Origin: Datisca glomerata
Taxonomy: Eukaryota > Streptophyta > Magnoliopsida > Cucurbitales > Datiscaceae
Direction: 5' to 3'
Length of the DNA stretch: 64,000 nucleotides
Assembly: GCA_003255025.1 (NCBI GenBank)
Contig: QANY01002420.1
Span: 372,001 to 436,000 of the forward strand
Shown in pieces: positions 57,441-64,000 of the stretch. A model generated the notes under the pieces. That model ran no database searches and had not been told where the DNA came from. It worked only from the letters and a program-made list of their open reading frames with translations. Every line of letters starts with the position of its first letter. Positions within the stretch are counted from its first letter, which is position 1. The position numbers and the translations under genes were made by a program.

Positions 57441-58158
57441 TTGTTCTTGTTCTTATTGTTCTTGTTCTTCTTCTTGTTCTTGTTCTTGTTCTTCTTGTTC
57501 TTCTTATTGTTCTTGTTCTTGTTCTTGTTCCTGTTCTTCTTGTTCCTGTTCTTCTTGTTCTTGTTCTTCTTGTTCTTGTTCTTGTTCTTGTTCTTGTTCT
57601 TGTTCTTGTTCTTGTTCTTGTTCTTTTTATTCTTGTTCTTGTTCTTGTTCTTGTTCTTGTTCTTGTTCTTCTTCTTCTTCTTCTTGTTCTTGTTCTTCTT
57701 GTTCTTGTTCTTCTTTTTTTTTTTATTTCTTGTTTTTTTCTTCCCTTTTCTTCCTTCTAATTCTTATTTTCTTCACATTCTTCCTTTCGTTTTCTTCTTC
57801 TTTGTGTATTTATTTTTCTTCTTCTGTTTTTTTCCTTCGTTTTCTTCTTCTTCTTTTTTGTTTTATAATGTGTTTGTTCTTCTTTTTATTTGTTCTCTTC
57901 TATTTCTTTTTTCCCTTCTATTTTTTCTTCATCTTCATTCTTTTCACATTCCTCCTTATTACGTTCTTTCTCTTCATCTTCTTCTATTCCTTCTTTTTCT
58001 TGTTCTTCTTTCCCAGATTCTCTTTCTTCTTTCTCTTCTTCTTTTTCTACTTCTTTTTCATCTTTTCCTTCTAACTTCTCTTCTTCTTTTGCTTCTACCT
58101 TCTCTTCTTCTTATTCTTCCTTCTCTACCATCTCTTCTTCTTCTTCTTCTTCTTCTTC

Positions 58159-58190
<32 letters not shown>

Positions 58191-58325
58191 CTTCTTCTTC
58201 TTCTTCTTCTTCTTCTTCTTCATTCTCTACCATATCTTTTTCTTTTTCATCCATCTTTCCTTCTTCATTTTTTCCCTTCCTTCCCAATCTCTATCTCCTC
58301 CCCATCGTTAGCCATAATCATGGCA
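57441..58325 (-). repeat. (TTCTTG)n and (TTC)n microsatellite, Glu/Gln-coding on minus strand
   Basis: 57441-57715 is largely TTCTTG/TTCTTGTTC units, 57716-58130 is mixed TTC/TTT-rich, and 58132-58220 is almost pure TTC. On the minus strand this encodes poly-Glu and Glu-Gln repeats, an acidic linker between the DUF1985-like and peptidase parts of the ULP-like gene. The long plus-strand frames rich in Leu, Phe and Ser are by-products. Confidence 0.85.
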
Positions 58326-58687
58326 GATCGAGAACAGAATGAGTAATCATTGGGCCTCGATGTTACGAGATGATCAATCAAAATTATAATTTGAAAAATT
58401 ATAAAGGAAATGTTTGATTTCATGGACAAAATCTTCTTATCCATTAAAGTGATCTTTTGGTCCATTCCAATCAGACATTTCCTCACCTAATCTTCATGTC
58501 CATTTAACTTCTTGGGCACAATCTTCTTCTCCTATGTTTTTTCAATGGTCTCCTCGGACCTTTTCCTCTTCTTCTTCTCCTCTTCCTTTTCAATGGCCTC
58601 CTCCTTCTCATTAGTTTCCTCTTCTACTAGAAAAGGGTGACTGAGGAGGCATCGACTAAAAAAACATGTAATATTAAGTAGACAAAA

Positions 58688-59030
58688 TAGAGAAATGGTG
58701 ACTACACAACCGGTTACATGAACCTCGTGTAATCATCATGTATACTACACGATGGTTACACGGACCTCGTGTAGTCATCGTGTAGACTACATGATGGTTA
58801 CACGGATCTCGCGTAGTCATCGGGTAGACTACACGATGGTTACACGGACCTCGTGTAGTCATCGTGTAGATTTCAAGATCGGTTACACGGACCTCGTGTA
58901 GTCATCGTGTAGCCTACGCGATGGTTACATGGATCTCGTGTAATCTACATGATGGTTGCACTGATCTACACAATGACCACACGAGATTAGTGTAACCATC
59001 ATGTAGACTACATGATGACTATAAGAGGTC
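58688..59030. repeat. Palindromic cluster 6
   Basis: A unit of about 45 bp with GGTTACACGGACCTCGTGTA, then GTCATCGTGTAGACTACACG, about seven times. Confidence 0.9.
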
Positions 59031-59160
59031 CATGTTCAAGAAGAAGAATGGTAGAAAATGATTTTTATCATACCTTCTCTCCAACTATTGATCTATGGAA
59101 GCTTTTTCCTTCTTCCTCCTCAATAGGGACCAAGGAAAGAACTGTCAACTAAAAATGCAA

Positions 59161-59273
59161 GAAATATAAATTAGTATATGTGAAAGTAATATAAATTAGT
59201 ATATATGAAAGTAATATAAATTAGTATATGAGAAAGTAATATAAATTAGTATATGTGAAAGTAATATAAATTA
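59161..59273. repeat. 25-bp tandem repeat
   Basis: GTAATATAAATTAGTATATG followed by TGAAA, about five units in a row, inside the ULP-like gene (probably intron). Confidence 0.9.
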
Positions 59274-59504
59274 ACTTGTCAACATTACTCACCAACATAC
59301 ATTCTCCTTCGAAAAAGTTTCTTTTTGTCGATTCTCAACCATTACTATCATGGTTGGACATCACTTGAGAATCTTTAACACTCTTGGTCGAAACTTGATT
59401 ACCATAGAAACTACCCACCAAGGGGATAGTTTCAAATACCCAAGCATATTCAAACAAAAGAGAGTAACACATAAATAATTTAATACATCACTACATAGAA
59501 TTAA

Positions 59505-60296
59505 CTAAATTGTACCTGGAAGGAAAATGGACATCCATTGAGTGAATATACATGAACTGCAGTGAGGAATTTCTGTGTTTTTTTTATTTTTATTTTTATC
59601 CTTAAGATCATAAAAAACAGCCTTTATATTCTTGATGGCTAATAATGATTTCATTGTTTCGGAGAAAGAGAGCTCTCCCCACAGATATTGGTTGAATGCT
59701 TCAAGGTTGTCAACCAAAACCAACCATCACTTCTCAACTAGGGTATGATTCTCCTTCCCCAACAGAAAATGCTCTAGCAAATAAATCAAAGCCATCTTGA
59801 CCCCACCAGAATCTGACTTATATTGAGAATTTTTAAACTTCTCCTCCAACTCATCCATGGTTATTCATTGGACTTTGGGAAAGTACATATCAGAGTCTGC
59901 TAGGGCCACGAGTCTTCTTCTCATCCCGGGCTTCACCGAACTTTAGTTCGGTCATCAACGAGAACTCCTTCTGAAGAAGCATAATGGTTCCTCATTGAAA
60001 AAAAACCATATTTCCTCATCAGAGGGAGGGCCGTTGACATATTCAGACTCCCTGGTCAGCACCTGATGGCAGGCAGTTGCTGAAAACTTCAGGGCTGAGA
60101 GATCAAGGAGATGATCAAAGCATGTCTGTCTAAATAGGGAGTGTTGAGGAGCTGTATGCTTGGTCTTGATAATCTCTATGTAGTGGGTATTGTACTTTGC
60201 ATTGACCATTGCTTTTGTAATTTTGTTAACGTCATGGACGTATCTTAGTCGCATCTTTGATGAAGCCATAACCTGTAGAAAATTCAAGGTAAACAT
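59505..60296 (-). pseudogene. ULP-like gene, N-terminal DUF1985-like region
   Basis: The frame 60296-59955 reads MFTLNFLQVMASSKMRLRYV, with a second ATG at MASSKM. It contains HSLFRQTCFDHLLDLSALKF and EEIWFFFNEEPLCF, the pattern of DUF1985, a domain found N-terminal to ULP1 in plant MULE-borne proteins. Frame breaks follow; another frame at 59723-59505 (VDNLEAFNQYLWGELSFSET) continues the domain. The ATG near 60269 (MASSKM) is the more natural start, since upstream sequence looks like an intron end. Confidence 0.72.
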
Positions 60297-60308
60297 AAGA
60301 TCAGAAAA

Positions 60309-60572
60309 TGTACACGATACTCGTGTAGACTACACGAGGAGTACACGATCCTTGTTTAGACCTCGTGTAGACTACACGAGATTTACACAACCCTCATGTA
60401 GACTACACGAGGGGTACACGACACTCGTGTACTCCTTATCTAGCCAACACCGGGCTTACACGACCCTCGTGTCCTCATGTAGCCTACACGAGGCTTACAC
60501 CACCCTCATGTAACCATCATGTAATGTACACGATCCTCGTCTAAACTACAGGATGGTTACACAACAAGCGTG
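60309..60572. repeat. Palindromic cluster 7
   Basis: TACACGA(T/C)CCTCGTGTAGA and CTACACGAGG units, a variant of the motif in which GATG is replaced by GAGG. It lies upstream of the ULP-like start. Confidence 0.9.
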
Positions 60573-60599
60573 TACCCAAAAAATAGACACAATGCAAGA

Positions 60600-60830
60600 C
60601 CAAAACCTTGGAAACCCAGAAAAAACACTCAGAAACTCAAAAGAAAAAAAAATACTCAGAAACCCAGAAAAAGAATATTAGAAACCCAAAAAATAATCTT
60701 GTTGTGATTCAAACATCCACAAAATACAGAAACGCAGAAATCCAGAAAAAAATACCTTAGAAACAAAAAAAAAATACCTCAGAATCCAGAAAATAAAAAT
60801 TTAGAAACCCAAAAACTTACCTTGTTGTGA
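60600..60830. repeat. Imperfect CAGAAACCCAGAAAAA repeat
   Basis: (C)AGAAACCCAGAAAAA and ATACCT(C/T)AGAAAC units recur about eight times with variable spacing, between cluster 7 and the right TIR. Confidence 0.75.
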
Positions 60831-61000
60831 TTTCTTGCTGTGGGAGACGTAGACTTAAGGATTTGTAGAGAGAGAGATACTGCAACTTTGAGAGAGTGAG
60901 AGATAGTAACAATAAGAGAAAAATGTGGGACATTCAAGTGAGGTACATACAAGGGTGGGGTTTCATGTAATCATCACCTTTTTCAAGCCATCGTTTGTAA

Positions 61001-62445
61001 TTCGTGAAGGGGCTTTTTGCTAACTTGACAAGATGATTTTGAGTTGAAAGTGGGGTAGGGTCAGGGCAAGCAAAAATTAGTGTAGGAGTCAAATTATACA
61101 AAATGGTTAGTGCATGGGTCTACTTTAGTGTAAAAACACTCGATTTATCCCTAACAGAGGATCTCAAGGACGAGAGTAGAAGAGATTTTAGCGAATATAT
61201 AAATGAAACTCTAAAAAGAATGAGCGTTGCTCTACAATTAATATGAGATTGCAAGACTGAACAAGCTCAATCTTGAAGCAAAGGTAAAAAGATGAGAAAG
61301 ATTCTAATGAGCTCAAGAAAATGAGAAAGAAAATGAGGAAATGAAGGAGCTGATCTTCTAAGTCAATCAACACATGAAGGATGTTCTAGAAAGAGAGAAG
61401 AAGTTGTCACAATATATGAAAACTTGCTTGAAAAAGTAGAAAATGGGAAATGTGCAATGTAACCTTCACGTAGTTAAACTGTAACCCCAAGCTAATTCGT
61501 GAAGGGGTTTTTCATAATTTCACAAGCTGATTTTGAGTTGAAGGTGGGGTAGGGGTGAGAGTAAGAAAAAATTAGTGTAGGGGGGAAATTTTACAAAATA
61601 GTTAGTGCAAGGGTCTTCTTTAGTAAAAAACCCTCGATTTATTCCTAACAGAGGATCTTAAGGACGAGAGTAGAGGAGATTTTAGCGAATACATAGATGA
61701 AACTCTTAAAGAATGAGCGTTGCTCTACAATAAATATGAGATTGCAAGACTGAACAAGCTCAATCTTGAAGCAAAGGCAAAAAGATGAGAAAGATTCGGA
61801 TGAGCTTAAGAAAATGAGAAAGAAAAGGAGGAAATGAAGGAGTTGATCTTCTGGGTCGATCAACACATGAAGGATGTTTTAGAAAGAGAGAAGAAGTTGC
61901 CACAATGTAAGAAAACTTTCTTGAAAAAGTAGAAAATGGGAAATGACTAATGTAACCTTCACCTAGTTAAATTGTAATCCAAGCTGATTCGTGAAGGGAC
62001 TTTTTAGTAACTTCACAAGTTGATTTTGAATTGAAGGTGGGGTAGAGGTGAGGGTAAGCAAAAATTAGTATATGGGTCGAATTTAGTAAAAAACCCTCGA
62101 CTTATCTCTAAGAGAGGATCTCAAGGATGAGAGTAGAGGAGATTTTAGCGAATATATAGATGAAACTCTAAAAAGAATGAGCATTACTCTACAATAAATA
62201 TGAGATTGCAAGACTGAACAAGCTCAATCTTCAAGCAGAGGCAAAAAGATGAGAAAGATTTTGATGAGCTCAAGAAAATGAGAAAGAAAAGGAGGAACTG
62301 AAGGAGCTCATCTTCTGGGTCAAACAGCACATGAATGATGTTCTGGAAAGAGAGAAGAAGTTTTCTCAATGTATGAAAACTTGCTTGAAAAAGTAGAAAA
62401 TGGAAAATGAGCAATGTAACCTTCACCTAGTTAAACTGTAATCCC
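61001..62445. repeat. ~493-bp tandem triplication of MULE end, LTR end and flank
   Basis: Unit starts (TTCGTGAAGGG) fall at 61001, 61496 and 61988. Each unit contains the MULE right TIR, the Copia LTR end CGATTTATCCCTAACA, then about 320 bp with GAACAAGCTCAATCTTGAAG, AAATGAGGAAATGAAGGAGC and AAACTTGCTTGAAAAAGTAG. The flank part encodes, in broken form, a charged coiled-coil-like stretch (MKDVLEREKKL). The third unit has lost about 30 bp within its TIR segment. Position 62446 onward is unique. Confidence 0.92.
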
Positions 62446-63424
62446 TCCATGGAAGACATCAGGGTACGACGGTAAGAATTCCTGAAAACCTTTATTTCCC
62501 ATTTCAATCATAGGCATAAAACGAGAAAATTGTTGAGACGTGTCTTTTGAGAAACGATTCACGTGCATACGAAGAGAGTGATGCCCGAATGATCAAACTT
62601 ATTCTCAATAAGAGTACATGTATCCATGTAAACTTAATATGTGATCATTATTGAACTTTAGAATATCACTAAGACTGACTTGAGCGTCAGAGGTCTTTCT
62701 ACCGCACCAGCTCCATGATGCTCAAGGCATGCTAACCGCATCTTATAATTTTTTTTCCTTCTAGAGGTGTTCCAGAGACGTTAGACCACCAAGTCAAAAT
62801 CAAATGTAGATTTTGAGCCTTCTCAATGAATATAATGTATAATTTCCATACATGTTTTAAGGCCCACAAATTTAATTTAATGCAACAGAAATTGTCTCAA
62901 ACACTCAACCACCTGCAAAATCAAACATAAAAGAAAACAAATAAGTAAACTTTTGTACAAAGAAATGAAAGTAATGGCCCTGGCCGGCTTACTTGTTGAG
63001 ATACACATCGCCCAAACCTCAGGTATGTTAGGTATGTGATGACGACCTTAGTAAATTACCAAAAGATTTCCTCCCTGAATTTGTTCGTCATACCAGGATA
63101 AAGTGTCATTGTATATATTACCAAAACTATTGCTGAAATGATGATATTTGTACCTACGTGGTTAACCCAAAACCGCAACAATGACACACAAGTTGTGTGA
63201 CACCACCTTGTTTATTACTATAAATTGCTGTTAGGTAATAATAACATTATTAACTTCTTTTCCATTAATTTAAGGCATCGGAAAATACTAGACAATTATC
63301 CATTTAGAAGCTAGCTAGCTAGCTCCATATAAATCACCTCCACCACTCTACCTTTCAACTCCATTCTACAATTGCATATACTACACTAGTTTCTCTCATC
63401 TGTTATTTGAAGAGATTAGATAAT
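62446..63424 (+). promoter_or_regulatory. Upstream region of the acyltransferase gene
   Basis: Single-copy-looking sequence without frames. A G-box CACGTG lies near 62561. GCTAGCTAGCTAGCT is at 63311-63324. TATAAAT at 63328-63334 is 97 bp before the start codon, a normal distance for a plant TATA box with a 5' leader of roughly 60 bp. Apart from these, nothing is recognised. Confidence 0.55.
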
Positions 63425-64000
63425 ATGAAGGTTGAAGTTGAGATAACCTCAAAAGAAATCATCAAACCATCTTTACCAACACCTCATGATCATCACCATT
63501 ATAAGCTCTCTTTTCTTGATCAAATCACTCCTGATGTGTACAACCCTTTTGTCTATTTCTATGCTCCAAACATTGGTGAACCCAATTTCGACCTCCTTGA
63601 ATTAACCCACCAGCTCAAAAAATCACTCTCGGAGATTTTAACCCGTTACTATCCACTAGCTGGACGTGCCAATTATGTCGACTTTTATATAGACTGCAAC
63701 GACGAGGGCATCCCTTTCTTCGAAGCACATGTCAAGTGCCAACTGAACGACGTTATTCAGAACTCGAAGCCTGACGATCTAAACGAGCTTATCCCGTTTG
63801 AATTGGATAAGCTTAGTGAAATATCAATGGGTGTCCAACTCAACATCTTTGAATGTGGTGGCGTTGCACTTGCTGTGTGCATGTCACACAAAATTTCAGA
63901 CGCTTTATCGCTCACCACATTCATCAATTACTGGGCAGCTACTGCCAGCAGCGAATCACCACAGTTGGCCGTGGGTCCACATCTTGCATCAGCCAAGCTA
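63425..64000 (+). CDS. BAHD acyltransferase, N-terminal 192 residues (cut by window)
   Basis: It is open from ATG 63425 to the last base with no stop, in the same frame. Members of this family transfer an acyl group from acyl-CoA to alcohols or amines of secondary metabolites in the cytosol. Visible landmarks: SLPTPHDHHHYKLSFLDQ near residue 17, the H-Q-L-K-K-S-L-S-E-I-L segment, TRYYPLAGR at about 80, VDFYIDCNDEGIPFFEA, and the catalytic H-x3-D box HKISD at His155-Asp159, followed by DALSLTTFINYWAA. These fit the vinorine synthase-like clade. The family's usual length is about 430-450 residues, so the second half with D-F-G-W-G lies beyond the window. Substrate cannot be told. Codon use and composition look like a living gene. 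Confidence 0.93.
   Translation, partial: MKVEVEITSKEIIKPSLPTPHDHHHYKLSFLDQITPDVYNPFVYFYAPNIGEPNFDLLELTHQLKKSLSEILTRYYPLAGRANYVDFYIDCNDEGIPFFEAHVKCQLNDVIQNSKPDDLNELIPFELDKLSEISMGVQLNIFECGGVALAVCMSHKISDALSLTTFINYWAATASSESPQLAVGPHLASAKL

Larger units (their letters stand above)
51321..61139. mobile_element. MULE of the Kaonashi (ULP-carrying) type
   Basis: Long inverted ends: GGGTTTTTTGCTAAAATAGA, then CACTAACCATTTT and ACACTAATTTTTGCTTACC at 51321-51425, against the reverse complement of 61001-61139. The flanks are TCGGTTTAT (51312-51320) and TCGATTTAT (61140-61148), a 9-bp duplication with one change, as expected for Mutator-like elements. Inside are a MuDR-type transposase gene on the plus strand and a ULP1-peptidase-like gene on the minus strand, convergent at about 55250-55937. 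This is the arrangement known for Kaonashi MULEs in plants. Length 9819 bp; both genes are broken. Confidence 0.88.
44874..61156 (+). mobile_element. Copia-D: degenerate Copia element containing a nested MULE
   Basis: 5' LTR starting TGTTGTGAATTTTC (44874), primer binding site at 45320, decayed interior, polypurine tract GTGGGAGAT (50752-50760), 3' LTR starting TGTTAGAAAATTTTC (50761). The last bases of the 3' LTR are displaced to 61140-61156 (ending CCCTAACA) by the MULE. A target duplication of Copia-D itself is not clear (GTAGG on the left, GAGGA on the right). The interior is too decayed for domain-by-domain annotation except the RT block at 49235-49440. Confidence 0.75.

Noticed and set aside
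57358..58346. Three long overlapping plus-strand frames of up to 301 codons rich in Leu, Phe, Ser and Cys
   Set aside because: They only translate the TTCTTG/TTC microsatellite; the meaningful reading is the minus strand within the ULP-like gene.

Overview
This window looks like an intergenic, repeat-dense stretch of a eudicot nuclear genome. It is AT-rich and full of nested plant transposons: Ty1/Copia LTR elements, an L1-type LINE, CACTA, hAT, MULE and several MITE-like elements. It also carries small organelle-like and pararetrovirus-like insertions. The only gene that looks intact runs off the right edge (63425-64000, + strand). It encodes the first 192 residues of a BAHD-family acyltransferase and has a TATA box 97 bp upstream. 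No tRNA or rRNA genes, operons or CRISPR arrays were found.

Layout, left to right. An unidentified GC-balanced block (190-984) abuts Copia-A (+, 985-6250). Copia-A is degenerate and has swallowed two tandem copies of a caulimovirid-type movement-protein sequence. A 71-bp minisatellite (6252-6885) and a 180-bp tandem repeat follow. The 180-bp array is split by CACTA-1 (7912-12851), which carries exons of a MenG/UbiE-type methyltransferase gene. A LINE (about 14925-19039, 3' remainder about 31172-31765) is interrupted by a 973-bp hAT-like element with a perfect 8-bp target duplication. A rearranged minus-strand Copia-B (19040-26650) and the 3' part of CACTA-2 (26650-31171) lie between the two LINE parts. 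CACTA-2 carries fragments of a CDPK-related kinase gene and of a prefoldin subunit 6 gene.

Beyond a short organelle-type group II intron fragment (32225-32420), a degenerate Copia-C is split by a hAT element (35912-39374) with perfect 8-bp target duplications. Its LTR holds a 388-bp hAT MITE. Two further TIR elements follow. Copia-D (44874-61156) contains another hAT MITE and an assembly gap. A 9.8-kb MULE (51321-61139) is inserted only 8 bp from the end of its 3' LTR, with a 9-bp target duplication (8/9 identical). The MULE resembles the Kaonashi type: a decayed MuDR-like transposase gene (+) converges on a decayed ULP1-protease-like gene (-). It is peppered with seven clusters of a short palindromic motif of the form CTACACGATG/CATCGTGTAG. 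The MULE end, the LTR end and the flanking DNA were afterwards triplicated as a ~493-bp tandem repeat (61001-62445).

The main interest is a CACTA family that repeatedly acquired pieces of host genes, the palindromic repeat clusters in the MULE, and the duplicated movement-protein sequence inside a retrotransposon. All assignments come from reading the sequence and remembered family features; no database search was run.
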